A stretch of DNA of 64,000 nucleotides from Pseudomonas cichorii (GCF_015471405.1 NZ_BLVZ01000009.1:1-64000); one strand, 5' to 3'. Counted from the stretch's first letter, positions 55,841 to 64,000 are shown. Notes: generated from the letters alone by a model not told the origin. Translations and numbers: made by a program.

Positions 55841-57097
55841 TCAGAGCAGCGACAACGGATAGCTGATGATCAGACGGTTCTCATCGAACTGGTTGGTGCT
55901 GTAATCACGGCGCATGCTGGAGTTGCGCCACTTGAAGGACAGGTTCTTGAGCGAACCGCTCTGGAAGACATAGGCCAGTTCCGATTCCCGAGCCCATTCT
56001 TCGCCATTGGTGATGGTGCCGGTGTGCACGTTCTCGCCACTGATATAGCGGTTCATCAGGGTCAGGCCGGGCAGGCCGAGTGCGGCGAAATCGTAGTCAT
56101 GGCGCAGTTGCCAGGATCTTTCCTTGGCGTTTTCGAAGCTGGAGTTGTAGCTGTCGTTGGCCAGGGTGCCGCCACTGGTGCCATTGACCCGCATCCAGGC
56201 GCTGTCACCGCTGACTTTTTGCAAGCCGATGTAGAAGGTGTTGCTGCCATGGCGGGCCGAGAGCATGGCCGACCAGGTCTTGTTGTCCATGTCGCCGGCC
56301 AGTGACCGACCGTCATCCTTGCCGTTGAAGTAGCCGAGGTTGGCACCCAGCACCCAACTGCCCAGCGGCTGGCTATGGACCACGTTGAGATATTGTTGCT
56401 GGTAGATGTCTTCAAGCTGGGCATACCAGAGCCCGACCAGGGTGCGTTTTTCGTTGAAGGTATATTCGCCGCCACCAAAGTTGAAGCGGTCGGAGGTGAA
56501 CGCTCCGCGACCCTGCATCGACATGTCTTCCATGCTCGCGTCGTTGCGTGGGCTATTGGCGCGGAACTGGCCGCCGTAGAGTGTCAGGCCGTCGATTTCC
56601 TTCGAGGTGATCTGGCCGCCACGGAAGGTCTGAGGCAGCGAGCGGCCATCGTCGGAGCGCAGGATGGGCAGCACCGGCATCCATTCGCCGACTTTCAGTT
56701 CGGTCTTGGAGAAACGCGCCTTGGCCGCGACGCCCAGTCGTCCGAAATCATCGGCGGGGCGTCCGTCATCATGAATCGGCAGCAGTTGTGTACCGCCCGA
56801 ACCTTTGCCGCCGTCAAGCTTGAGGGAGTAGATCCCCAGTACATCGACACCAAATCCGACGGTGCCTTGAGTGAAGCCGGAGCGGGCGTCGAGAATGAAG
56901 TTCTGGGTCCATTCCTGGGCGCCGTTCTGGGCGTTGTCCGGGTCGACGAAGTTGCGGTTGATAAAGAAGTTGCGTAGGTTCAAGCCCACCTTGGCGTCGT
57001 CGACGAAGCCTGCGGCCTGGGTGAGGGTGGGAGCGAGACTGGCTGTGATAGCCGCAGAAAAGCCGCAAAGGATTTTGCAGTTGGATTTCAAGCGCAT
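55841..57097 (-). CDS. OprD-family outer-membrane porin, likely for aromatic/hydroaromatic acids
   Basis: 418 residues. Signal peptide (MRLKSNCKILCGFSAAITASLAPTLTQA), then GFVDDAKVGLNLRNFFINRNF and DGRPADDFGRLG, the OprD signatures, and many short beta strands. It is shorter than most OprD proteins (about 420-450). Substrate is inferred from its place between pca genes and quinate genes. Upstream, a PcaR-like box (57191-57205) is shared with the divergent EamA gene. Confidence 0.9.
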   Translation of the reverse strand: MRLKSNCKILCGFSAAITASLAPTLTQAAGFVDDAKVGLNLRNFFINRNFVDPDNAQNGAQEWTQNFILDARSGFTQGTVGFGVDVLGIYSLKLDGGKGSGGTQLLPIHDDGRPADDFGRLGVAAKARFSKTELKVGEWMPVLPILRSDDGRSLPQTFRGGQITSKEIDGLTLYGGQFRANSPRNDASMEDMSMQGRGAFTSDRFNFGGGEYTFNEKRTLVGLWYAQLEDIYQQQYLNVVHSQPLGSWVLGANLGYFNGKDDGRSLAGDMDNKTWSAMLSARHGSNTFYIGLQKVSGDSAWMRVNGTSGGTLANDSYNSSFENAKERSWQLRHDYDFAALGLPGLTLMNRYISGENVHTGTITNGEEWARESELAYVFQSGSLKNLSFKWRNSSMRRDYSTNQFDENRLIISYPLSLL

Positions 57098-57190
57098 GAG
57101 GTAGGAGCCTTCTTATCATTATGTGGGCAGTACAACTGGCTCTGATAGTAAAGACCAAAGAAGTGGCTGCAATTGGAAAAACTCTATTCT

Positions 57191-57205
57191 GTGCGATTAT
57201 CGACC
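57191..57205. promoter_or_regulatory. PcaR-like box in the oprD/eamA divergent promoter
   Basis: GTGCGATTATCGACC; its reverse complement differs at one position from the 15-mer GTTCGATAATCGCAC bound by PcaR (IclR family) in P. putida, as I recall it. A second shared motif follows 5 nt later. Confidence 0.65.
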
Positions 57206-57210
57206 AAAAA

Positions 57211-57230
57211 TTAACTGGTTAGAACATTTT
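57211..57230. promoter_or_regulatory. Shared 20-bp motif of the quinate-side promoters, copy 1
   Basis: TTAACTGGTTAGAACATTTT. Related copies are at 60159-60178 (15/20 identical), 59693-59712 (minus, contains the identical 12-mer TGGTTAGAACAT) and 63899-63918 (minus, weaker). It may be the operator of the adjacent TetR regulator. Confidence 0.55.
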
Positions 57231-57337
57231 AACAAGACGTCCCGGTTTGCGCCTGCGATGCTCACTCAAAAAACGGTTGCGAGCCCTCTGACCGAGGCGC
57301 GTGAATATTCAGTTGCATGCCTGAACAAGGAAGCCCG

Positions 57338-58222
57338 ATGAGCACTACCAGCACGCCGCTATCCGGTGTCAATCAACCCCTCAAGGGGATTGGCCTGATC
57401 CTGCTGGCGACTTTTCTGTTCGCCAGCCATGACACGCTTTCCAAGTACCTTTCCGGCTTCTATCCGATCATTCTGGTGGTCTGGGCCCGCTATCTGGTCC
57501 ATACGCTGCTCATGGCGTTCATCTTCGTGCCGTCGGCAGGGCTGCGTGTGTTACGTACCAAGCGACCGGGTTTTCAGGTCTTGCGTGCGTTGGCCCTGCT
57601 GGGCACCAGCCTGTTGTTTACCAGCAGCCTGATGTTCATCCCGCAGGCCGAAGCCACGGCGGTCAACTTCCTTGCGCCGTTGCTGGTCACGGCATTGTCG
57701 GTGCCGCTGTTGAAGGAGCGTGTCACCCGCGGTCAGTGGGTTGCGGTCGTGGTGGGGTTCTCGGGGGTCATCGTGATCATTCACCCGGGCGGTGAACTGT
57801 TTACGCCAGCGATTCTGCTGCCGCTGTCTTCGGCCTTGTGTTTTGCGGTGTACCAGTTGTTGACCCGACTGGTCAGCCCATACGACAGCCCGACCACCAG
57901 CAATTTCTTTGCCGGCCTGTTCAACACTTTGCTGATGAGCGCGCTGGTGCCGTTTTTCTGGCAGACGCCTGAACTCAAGCACTGGCCGTTTCTATTGGCG
58001 TTGGGGGCGTGCGGGATGTCCGCTCATTTGCTGCTGACCCAGGCGTTCCGCTTCACCGCCCCGGCGATCCTGGCGCCGTTCAGTTACTGCCAGATTGTCT
58101 TTGCAGGCTTGCTGGGGTTTATGGTTTTCGACCACATGCCGTCACCCATTGCACAGGTCGGTATCGTGATCATCTGTCTGAGCGGGCTTGCGGCAGCGTG
58201 GCAGCAGCGTAGCAAGGGGTGA
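57338..58222 (+). CDS. EamA/DMT-family transporter
   Basis: 294 residues from MSTTSTPLSGVNQPLKGIGLI (AAGGAA before it). Ten membrane helices arranged in two EamA repeats. It is the drug/metabolite transporter superfamily; direction and substrate are not given by sequence. Its promoter carries the same boxes as quiC, so it probably serves quinate/shikimate metabolism. Confidence 0.85.
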   Translation: MSTTSTPLSGVNQPLKGIGLILLATFLFASHDTLSKYLSGFYPIILVVWARYLVHTLLMAFIFVPSAGLRVLRTKRPGFQVLRALALLGTSLLFTSSLMFIPQAEATAVNFLAPLLVTALSVPLLKERVTRGQWVAVVVGFSGVIVIIHPGGELFTPAILLPLSSALCFAVYQLLTRLVSPYDSPTTSNFFAGLFNTLLMSALVPFFWQTPELKHWPFLLALGACGMSAHLLLTQAFRFTAPAILAPFSYCQIVFAGLLGFMVFDHMPSPIAQVGIVIICLSGLAAAWQQRSKG

Positions 58223-58242
58223 TTCAAGGCAGACAGGCACTT

Positions 58243-58332
58243 GTGGGAGTGGCCTTGGCCGCGACGACCAGCTTACAGGCAACACATTTTCAGCGCCTGA
58301 AACCGGGCTGTCGCGGCCAAGGCCACTCCCAC
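58243..58332. repeat. REP-like hairpin repeat, family B, copy 2
   Basis: Perfect 23-bp inverted repeat (arms 58243-58265 and 58310-58332; core TGGCCTTGGCCGCGAC). The loop matches that of 11785-11828 in reverse orientation. It separates the convergent EamA and MFS genes and may act as their 3' end. Only a degenerate form of the external box precedes it. Confidence 0.88.
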
Positions 58333-58362
58333 GGATTGTGACCCCAGCCTTAAAACTGATTT

Positions 58363-59694
58363 TTATTGCTCGCTGATCTTCGGCACCTTGCGTGGTGCCA
58401 TGAAGAACATCCAGGTCAGGGCAATGAAGTACATCGCCGGGATCATGGTGAACAGCACGTTGTAATTGTTGTTGGTGGCAGTCAGTACCGCGCCGACCAA
58501 CTGGGTCATGAACATCCCGCCGATAGCCGCACACATCCCGCCGAAGCCGAATACAGTGCTCATCATGTGCTTGGGCGTGTAGTCCATCACCAGGCTCCAG
58601 ATATTCGCTGTCCACGCCTGATGCGCACCCACTGCCACCGAGATGGCCAGTACGGCGATCCACAATCCGCTGGCATTGGCGGCGAAGATCACGCTACAGA
58701 TGGTGATGGCGAAGATCAGCATCGATATCAGGCGTGCGGTGGTTGCCCGTACGCCACGTCCGATCAGCCAGGAAGACAGGATGCCACCACCGATGCTGCC
58801 GACGTCGGCAGTCAGCCAGATCAGGATCAGCGGAATACCCATTTGCGTGACGCTGATACCCAGGTTGTATTGCTGGTTGAGAAACGGCGGCAGCCAGTAC
58901 AGGTAGAACCAGAACACAGGCGCAGTCAGCGAGTAGGCCACTGCGAACGCCCAGGTGCCGCGCATTTTCAGGATCTGCGAGAAGGGCACCTTGACCGGCT
59001 CAGGTTCGACTTCCTGATTGATGTAGTCCAGTTCGCTCTTGCGCAGGGTCGGGTGTTCTTCCGGGTTGTAATACTTCAGGCGCCAGATGATGACCCAGAA
59101 CAGACCGAGCGAGCCCATGGCCACGAATGCAGCCTGCCAGCCCCAGACAGTCAGGATCAATGGCAACAGAGCAGGCGTCAGCATGGCGCCGACGTTGGTC
59201 CCGGCGTTGAAGATGCCGGTGGCCACTGCGCGTTCACCTGCCGGGAACCACAGGCGTGTGGTCTTGACGCAGGCCGGGTAGTTGGCGGCTTCGGTCAGGC
59301 CCAGAATGAAGCGGCAGACCATGAAACCGACAGCCGAAGTTGCCAGGCCGTGGGCACCGGTTGCCAGGCTCCACAGCAGCACGGCCAGGAAAAAGGCGCG
59401 CTTGACGCCGACCCGGTCAATGAACCGGCCTTGCAGCACGAAGCCCACCGCATAGCCGACCTGGAACCAGAAGTTGATATTGGCGTAGTCCATCGCCGTC
59501 CAGCTCATTTCCTTGGCCAGGATTGGCTGCATGACACCAAGGGCTGCACGGTCGATGTAGTTCAGGGTGGTGGCGAAGAACACCAGGGCAAGCATGCCCC
59601 AGCGGGTCTTGCCTACAGCCATGGCACCACGAATCTTTTCGCCGATGCCCGCCCGGGCAGCCCGGGCGACGGGGTTGGTTTGGGTGTTGATCAT
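58363..59694 (-). CDS. MFS transporter of the anion:cation symporter (ACS) type
   Basis: 443 residues, twelve membrane helices with a longer cytosolic loop in the middle (about 215-250). The N-terminal TLNYIDRAALGVMQPILAKEMSW and FWFQVGYAVGFVLQGRFIDRVG are typical of ExuT/GarP-like acid-sugar and quinate-like transporters. Context suggests quinate or shikimate uptake. The shared 20-bp motif (59693-59712) overlaps its start codon region. Confidence 0.87.
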   Translation of the reverse strand: MINTQTNPVARAARAGIGEKIRGAMAVGKTRWGMLALVFFATTLNYIDRAALGVMQPILAKEMSWTAMDYANINFWFQVGYAVGFVLQGRFIDRVGVKRAFFLAVLLWSLATGAHGLATSAVGFMVCRFILGLTEAANYPACVKTTRLWFPAGERAVATGIFNAGTNVGAMLTPALLPLILTVWGWQAAFVAMGSLGLFWVIIWRLKYYNPEEHPTLRKSELDYINQEVEPEPVKVPFSQILKMRGTWAFAVAYSLTAPVFWFYLYWLPPFLNQQYNLGISVTQMGIPLILIWLTADVGSIGGGILSSWLIGRGVRATTARLISMLIFAITICSVIFAANASGLWIAVLAISVAVGAHQAWTANIWSLVMDYTPKHMMSTVFGFGGMCAAIGGMFMTQLVGAVLTATNNNYNVLFTMIPAMYFIALTWMFFMAPRKVPKISEQ

Positions 59695-59712
59695 GATGTT
59701 CTAACCATCCGT
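59693..59712. promoter_or_regulatory. Shared 20-bp motif, copy at the MFS start codon
   Basis: Minus-strand ACGGATGGTTAGAACATCAT; it contains TGGTTAGAACAT, identical to the copy at 57211-57230, and overlaps the ATG of the MFS gene, so binding could block translation start or transcription. Confidence 0.45.
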
Positions 59713-60137
59713 TCCAAGACTGTGCAGTTCGCTACAGTCGGACTTGAGAAGTCCACTCGACTCAGGCGCTGTACATGTAAAAAAGTGACGTCGTTGAATC
59801 GTTATGCCAGTGGCCATTTACGCACGGGCATCTTCTGGACGATTTGACGGGCCAGCATCTTACAGGTTGAACCCTTCGAGTGCGCTGGGTTGATTCAGGC
59901 GTCGATGGGTCGGGTCGTGGGAACGACCGACAGGTATCGTCGGTCCAGTGACCGGGTATGGCGTATCGAGATGGGGGCGGACGGCGCAAGGAGGGTCGAC
60001 ATGAGCAATATTCCTGTTTTTTGAAATTGTTATGGGGTTGTTGCCGTGAAGCGGAAAACAGACACGAGGTGATCCTGTAATGTGTGGCAGATGGTGAGGA
60101 CTGATCGAAACAGCGTCAATCGAGGAAAATGGCTTTT

Positions 60138-60152
60138 GTTCGATAATCGAAC
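60138..60152. promoter_or_regulatory. PcaR-like palindrome upstream of quiC
   Basis: GTTCGATAATCGAAC, an odd-length palindrome symmetrical around one A, one change from the P. putida PcaR 15-mer. Six nt later begins the shared 20-bp motif. Confidence 0.7.
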
Positions 60153-60158
60153 GCAAAA

Positions 60159-60178
60159 CTAACCGGTTCGTACACTTT
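60159..60178. promoter_or_regulatory. Shared 20-bp motif, copy upstream of quiC
   Basis: CTAACCGGTTCGTACACTTT, with a central AACCGGTT palindrome. Order and spacing relative to the PcaR-like box are the same as in the oprD/eamA promoter. Confidence 0.55.
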
Positions 60179-60305
60179 CTGTTGATCTGGCATTTTGACA
60201 GGGAAATACTTTACTCGCACCCCTGAATGAGGCCGAGTCAGGCCTAGAATGCGGTGCTGTCCAGTCACGACCCGAAGAGGTTGTGCTCATCCAGGAGCTC
60301 AAAGC

Positions 60306-62213
60306 ATGCAGCGTTCTATTGCCACCGTATCCCTGAGCGGTACTCTGCCGGAAAAGCTCGAAGCCGTTGCTGCAGCGGGTTTCGATGGGGTAGAGATTTT
60401 CGAGAACGACCTTTTGTATTACGACGGCAGCCCGCGCAACGTCAGGCAGATCTGCGCCGACCTGGGCATCGCCATCACCTTGTTCCAGCCGTTTCGTGAT
60501 TTTGAAGGCTGCCGTCGTGACCGCCTTCAGCGTAATGTCGATCGTGCCGAACGCAAGTTCGATCTGATGCAGGAACTGGGCACCGACCTGGTGCTGGTCT
60601 GCAGCAATGCCGCCGCCGATTCGGTGGGCGATGAAAATATCCTGCTGGATGACCTGAGCCTGCTGGCCGAGCGTGCCGGTGCGCGTAACCTGCGGGTGGG
60701 CTATGAAGCCCTGGCCTGGGGTCGCCATGTAAATACCTGGCAACAGGTCTGGAATCTCGTACGTCAGGTTGATCACCCGGCGCTGGGCGTATTGCTCGAC
60801 AGCTTCCACACCTTGTCACTCAAGGGCGATCCAAGTGCCATTGCACAGATTCCCGGCGACAAGATCTTTTTCGTGCAAATGGCCGATGCGCCGATCCTGG
60901 CCATGGACGTGCTGGAGTGGAGCCGGCATTTTCGCTGCTTCCCCGGGCAAGGCGAGTTCGACCTGCCGGGCTTTCTGGCCCCGATCCTGCGCAGTGGTTA
61001 CACCGGCCCTCTGTCGCTGGAAGTCTTCAACGACGGTTTTCGGGCTGCACCGACACGTGCCAACGCAGCTGACGGTTTTCGCTCCTTGCTCTACCTGGAA
61101 GAAAAAACCCGCCAACTCCTGGCCCGGGAGGCCGAACCGGTTGCTTCCGAAATCCTCTTCAACCCACCGCCTGCCAGCACCTACAGTGGCGTCGAGTTTC
61201 TTGAGTTCGCGGTTGATGAAACGCAGGGCGCGCGCTTGTCCGGCTGGCTGGAGCGCCTCGGTTTTGCGCGCTTGGGGCAGCACCGCTCCAAGGCTGTGAG
61301 CCTGCTGGGGCAGGGCGATATCAAGATTGTGCTCAATGCTGAACCCTATTCCTTTGCCCACAGCTTTTTCGAGGCCCATGGCCCTTCGTTGTGCGCCACT
61401 GCCTTGCGAGTGGATGATGGCAACAGGGCGCTGGAGCGTGCGCGAGCGTTCAAGGGCCAACCCTACCGTGGGTTGGTCGGGCCGAACGAGCGGGAAATCC
61501 CTTCAGTGCGTGCGCCCGATGGCAGCCTGATCTATCTGGTCCAGGGCGCGGAGCCTGGCCAGTCGATCTATGACATCGATTTTGTCGTCGATCCCAAAAC
61601 CAGAGATCAGGGCGGCTTGCAGCGCATTGACCACATGGCCATGGCACTACCGGCAGACAGTCTCGATAGCTGGGTGCTGTTCTACAAGAGCCTGCTGGAT
61701 TTCGAGGCCGATGACGAAGTGGTGCTTCCCGATCCTTACGGGCTGGTCAAAAGCCGTGCATTGCGCAGCCGTTGCAGCACGATCCGCTTGCCGCTGAACA
61801 TTTCGGAAAATCGCAACACCGCGATTTCCCATGCCTTGTCGAGTTATCGTGGCTCCGGCGTGCATCACATCGCGTTCTCGTGCGAAGACATCTTTGCCGA
61901 AGTCCGTCGTGCCAAGGAGGCAGGCGTACCTTTGCTGGACATCCCGCTCAACTATTACGATGACCTGGCCGCACGCTTCGACTTTGATGACGAGTTTCTC
62001 AGCGAGCTGGCCTATTACAACGTGCTGTACGACCGCGATGCACAGGGCGGCGAACTGTTCCATGTCTACACCGATGCCTTCGACGGGCGTTTCTTCTTCG
62101 AGATTCTGCAACGCAAGAACGATTATGTCGGTTATGGCGCGGCCAATGTTCCGGTACGGCTGGCGGCCATGGCCAAGGCCCGTAATGTGGCGGCGCGCCA
62201 GGCACGTCTCTGA
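60306..62213 (+). CDS. quiC: 3-dehydroshikimate dehydratase fused to an HPPD-like VOC domain (QuiC1 type)
   Basis: 635 residues. The N-terminal half (about 1-275) is a sugar-phosphate-isomerase-like TIM barrel (FDGVEIFENDLLYY, LGVLLDSFH, SLEVFND). The C-terminal half (about 295-620) is 4-hydroxyphenylpyruvate dioxygenase-like, with metal-type residues in RIDHMAMALP, SGVHHIAFSCEDI and FFFEILQR. The dehydratase turns 3-dehydroshikimate into protocatechuate, feeding pcaHG. The role of the dioxygenase-like half is unclear. AGGAG is 8 nt before the ATG. Confidence 0.95.
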   Translation: MQRSIATVSLSGTLPEKLEAVAAAGFDGVEIFENDLLYYDGSPRNVRQICADLGIAITLFQPFRDFEGCRRDRLQRNVDRAERKFDLMQELGTDLVLVCSNAAADSVGDENILLDDLSLLAERAGARNLRVGYEALAWGRHVNTWQQVWNLVRQVDHPALGVLLDSFHTLSLKGDPSAIAQIPGDKIFFVQMADAPILAMDVLEWSRHFRCFPGQGEFDLPGFLAPILRSGYTGPLSLEVFNDGFRAAPTRANAADGFRSLLYLEEKTRQLLAREAEPVASEILFNPPPASTYSGVEFLEFAVDETQGARLSGWLERLGFARLGQHRSKAVSLLGQGDIKIVLNAEPYSFAHSFFEAHGPSLCATALRVDDGNRALERARAFKGQPYRGLVGPNEREIPSVRAPDGSLIYLVQGAEPGQSIYDIDFVVDPKTRDQGGLQRIDHMAMALPADSLDSWVLFYKSLLDFEADDEVVLPDPYGLVKSRALRSRCSTIRLPLNISENRNTAISHALSSYRGSGVHHIAFSCEDIFAEVRRAKEAGVPLLDIPLNYYDDLAARFDFDDEFLSELAYYNVLYDRDAQGGELFHVYTDAFDGRFFFEILQRKNDYVGYGAANVPVRLAAMAKARNVAARQARL

Positions 62214-62313
62214 CCCTTGATACCGGGCTGCGCAGCACAGGAGTGCTTCGCAGCTTCCCTCCATCCATTACGAGCTTCATAATCCGGGATTCAACCGTGG
62301 TCGTGAGCGAATA

Positions 62314-62985
62314 ATGAAAAAAACTGCCGACTCCGCGGCCATCGAGCCAGTCGATGTGCTGCGCAAGAGCCGCAAGAACAATCCGGAGAAAACCCGCGAG
62401 GATATCCTGCAGGCGGCCATCGTCGAGTTCGTTGCCTATGGGTTGACCGGGGCACGGGTCGATGCCATCGCCGAGCGCACCAAGACGTCGAAACGGATGA
62501 TCTATTACTACTTCGGTAGCAAGGAGCAGCTGTACGTTGAAGTGCTGGAAAAACTCTACGGCGATATCCGCACCACCGAAAGCCAGTTGAATCTGGGCGA
62601 ACTCGAACCGGTAGAGGCCATCCACCGGGTTGTTGAGTTCACCTTCGATCACCATGACCGCAATGTCGATTTTGTGCGGATCGTGTGCATCGAAAACATC
62701 CACAACGGCGAGAACGTCAAACAATCCGATTCGATCCAGGCCAAGAGCCAGAACATCATCCGGGCGCTGGACGATATTCTGCGGCGTGGGGAGTCGCTGG
62801 GGTTGTTCCGCGAAGGTGTCCATCCGGTGGACCTGCACCTGATGATCAGTTCGTTCTGCTTCTATCGCATTTCCAACCGCCACACGTTCAGCGAGATATT
62901 CCAGATCGAACTGTGGAGCGATGAAGTCAGGCAGCGTCACAAAACCATGATCTGTGACGCTGTCCTGAGTTATCTCAAGCGCTGA
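62314..62985 (+). CDS. TetR-family regulator, likely controls quinate/shikimate genes
   Basis: 223 residues. An N-terminal basic extension precedes the HTH (TREDILQAAIVEFVAYGLTGARVDAIAERTKTSKRMIYYYFGSKEQLYVEVLEKLY). The C-terminal effector domain (about 90-215) has FCFYRISNRHTFSEIF. It follows quiC and faces the AroE-like gene, whose stop is 3 nt away. The shared 20-bp motif in four nearby promoters is a candidate target. Confidence 0.88.
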   Translation: MKKTADSAAIEPVDVLRKSRKNNPEKTREDILQAAIVEFVAYGLTGARVDAIAERTKTSKRMIYYYFGSKEQLYVEVLEKLYGDIRTTESQLNLGELEPVEAIHRVVEFTFDHHDRNVDFVRIVCIENIHNGENVKQSDSIQAKSQNIIRALDDILRRGESLGLFREGVHPVDLHLMISSFCFYRISNRHTFSEIFQIELWSDEVRQRHKTMICDAVLSYLKR

Positions 62986-62988
62986 GCC

Positions 62989-63843
62989 TTACAGGCTGTG
63001 AAAGTGGCTCATCATGCGTTCTGCATCGGCGGGGTGGCCACTGAACAGCTCGAAGGCCTTCACCGCTTGAAACACGGCCATGGTCGAGCCGTCGAGCGTG
63101 CGGCAACCCAGGGCGCGTGCGTGTTTGAGCAGTTCGGTTTCCAGCGGGAAGTAAATGATTTCCGCGACCCACAATTCGGCGCGCAGCAGTTCTACCGGCA
63201 ATGGCGTACCAGGCAACTTGGCCATGCCCACGGGCGTGGTGTTGACCAGCCCGTCGGCTTCGGCCATTGCGCCAGGCAGATCGAGGCCCACCTGAGCCCG
63301 GCCTGCGCCGAAAAACGTATTGAGGTTATCGACCAGGCCTCGGGCGCGTTCAGGCTCTACCTCGAACACACTCAAACGTTGCACGCCTGCACTGAGCAGC
63401 GCATGGGCCACGGCTGCACCCGCACCTCCAGCGCCCATCTGCACCACATGCTGACGCGGTGCCTCAGCCAGACCGCGCTGCAACCCTTCGGCAAAACCCA
63501 GGCAATCGGTGTTGTGGCCGATGCGCTTGCCATCCTTGAACACTACGGTGTTGACCGCGCCTATGCCGCGAGCTTCATCGGAGAGTTCGTCCAGTAACGG
63601 GATGACCGCCTGCTTGCAGGGGAAGGTGATGTTCAGGCCCGTGAAGCCGCTGTTCTGGGCACCTTCCAGCAAGCGCGGCAGCGCGTTGATGTCCAGCTTG
63701 AGAGTGTCGATATCGATCAGTCGATACAGATAGCGAAAGCCCTGCGCATCGCCTTCATGCTCATGCATCGACGGGGTCCGTGAGGCCTGGATACCCGAGC
63801 CGATCAAGCCTGCGAGAATGGACGGTTTTTCAATCTGGGTCAT
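62989..63843 (-). CDS. Shikimate/quinate dehydrogenase-like protein (catabolic AroE paralogue)
   Basis: 284 residues. The substrate-binding N-terminal region is SGIQASRTPSMHEHEG (biosynthetic AroE has SxSP in this place), then GLNITFPCKQAVIP with the catalytic Lys and GHNTDCLGFAEG with the catalytic Asp. The NAD(P)-binding loop is GAGGAGAAVAHAL. Because it lies next to quiC, it is probably the NAD-dependent catabolic enzyme that oxidises shikimate or quinate, rather than the biosynthetic AroE. Confidence 0.9.
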   Translation of the reverse strand: MTQIEKPSILAGLIGSGIQASRTPSMHEHEGDAQGFRYLYRLIDIDTLKLDINALPRLLEGAQNSGFTGLNITFPCKQAVIPLLDELSDEARGIGAVNTVVFKDGKRIGHNTDCLGFAEGLQRGLAEAPRQHVVQMGAGGAGAAVAHALLSAGVQRLSVFEVEPERARGLVDNLNTFFGAGRAQVGLDLPGAMAEADGLVNTTPVGMAKLPGTPLPVELLRAELWVAEIIYFPLETELLKHARALGCRTLDGSTMAVFQAVKAFELFSGHPADAERMMSHFHSL

Positions 63844-63898
63844 GACTTTCTGTCTCTTGTTTTGGCGTCACTGCCCGGTGTCGGGCAAAGATTCCAGC

Positions 63899-63972
63899 AA
63901 AATGTACCAGATGGTTCAAAGTGCCGCAGTTTCTATCTCGGGGCCTGTGGTGATTTCGTTCGGTTATCGCCC
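63899..63972. promoter_or_regulatory. Putative operators upstream of the AroE-like gene
   Basis: Minus strand at 63899-63918: TGAACCATCTGGTACATTTT (13/20 to the quiC copy). At 63958-63972: GTTCGGTTATCGCCC (12/15 to the PcaR 15-mer). Spacing differs from the other two promoters. The window ends at 64000, so the rest of the region is not visible. Confidence 0.4.
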
Positions 63973-64000
63973 GGATAGCGGGGATCCAAGCCCTTGAGGG

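Larger units (their letters stand above)
59713..60305. promoter_or_regulatory. Divergent control region between the MFS transporter and quiC
   Basis: About 590 nt with no supported gene. It holds the PcaR-like palindrome at 60138-60152 and the 20-bp motif at 60159-60178, both near quiC. The remainder toward the MFS gene shows no clear promoter. Confidence 0.45.

Noticed and set aside
57123-57341. 72-codon open frame before the EamA gene
   Set aside because: It runs through the operator boxes and has no family features.
58366-59847. 493-codon open frame opposite the MFS transporter
   Set aside because: His/Gln/Asp/Gly-rich translation typical of an antisense reading of a membrane protein gene.
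1-64000. Search for CRISPR arrays, tRNAs, rRNAs, prophage or insertion sequences
   Set aside because: No direct-repeat array, tRNA cloverleaf, integrase or transposase was seen; the repeats present are dispersed hairpins.

Overview
The window reads as chromosomal DNA of a fluorescent Pseudomonas, probably close to the P. syringae / P. fluorescens lineages. The block ppsR-ppsA-esterase-rraA-cmaX-crfX-cmpX-sigX-oprF-nasA follows the order I know from P. aeruginosa. OprF, SigX, CmpX and PrpF/AcnD are typical of the genus. Codon use is GC-rich and the hairpin repeats have Pseudomonas REP-like stems. Taxonomy below genus is inference.

Layout. 1-2.6 kb: 3' part of an RHS/YD-repeat protein. 2.7-5.7 kb (minus): three-gene set of an ATP-grasp ligase, a 7TM protein with an inactive transglutaminase domain, and a periplasmic retropepsin-like protease. 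6.2-13.1 kb: methylcitrate cycle operon (GntR regulator, prpB, prpC, acnD, prpF). 13.2-16.7 kb: divergent ppsR/ppsA. 16.8-22.4 kb: hydrolase, rraA, cmaX, crfX, cmpX, sigX, oprF. 22.4-26.6 kb (minus): assimilatory nitrate reductase nasA and its FAD partner, behind a sigma-54 promoter and an ANTAR-type antitermination leader. 26.7-34.9 kb: pyrD, rmf, rlmKL, a CHASE-PAS-GGDEF diguanylate cyclase, dacB. 35.2-38.7 kb: GlxA-type AraC regulator, TetR + old yellow enzyme (NemR/NemA-like), YggL. 38.8-43.8 kb (minus): BvgS-like hybrid kinase, NarL-type response regulator, stand-alone receiver. 44-47.7 kb (minus): dGTPase, EAL phosphodiesterase, YqjD/E/K-like stationary-phase membrane proteins. 48-50.2 kb: acyltransferase, PAP2-like protein, small glutaredoxin-like protein. 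50.2-64 kb: aromatic catabolism, with pcaQ-pcaHG-pcaK-pcaBC, an OprD porin, an EamA transporter, an MFS transporter, quiC, a TetR regulator and a catabolic AroE homologue.

How the parts fit. The last 14 kb describe plant-derived hydroaromatic use: porin and MFS uptake, the AroE-like dehydrogenase and QuiC make protocatechuate, and PcaHG, PcaB and PcaC open and process the ring. pcaD, pcaIJ and pcaF are not in the window. The prp operon burns propionyl-CoA, and PpsA (controlled by PpsR) returns pyruvate to gluconeogenesis.

The strongest non-coding signals are: (i) the nas leader with two hexaloop hairpins (A1/G4 in both) plus a terminator; (ii) paired GntR operators around the prp promoter; (iii) a PcaQ box overlapping the pcaQ stop codon; (iv) PcaR-like 15-mers and a second shared 20-bp motif in the quinate-side promoters; (v) two families of roughly 90-bp hairpin repeats that share the same external 16-mer box. 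No rRNA, tRNA, CRISPR array, prophage or insertion sequence was recognised.
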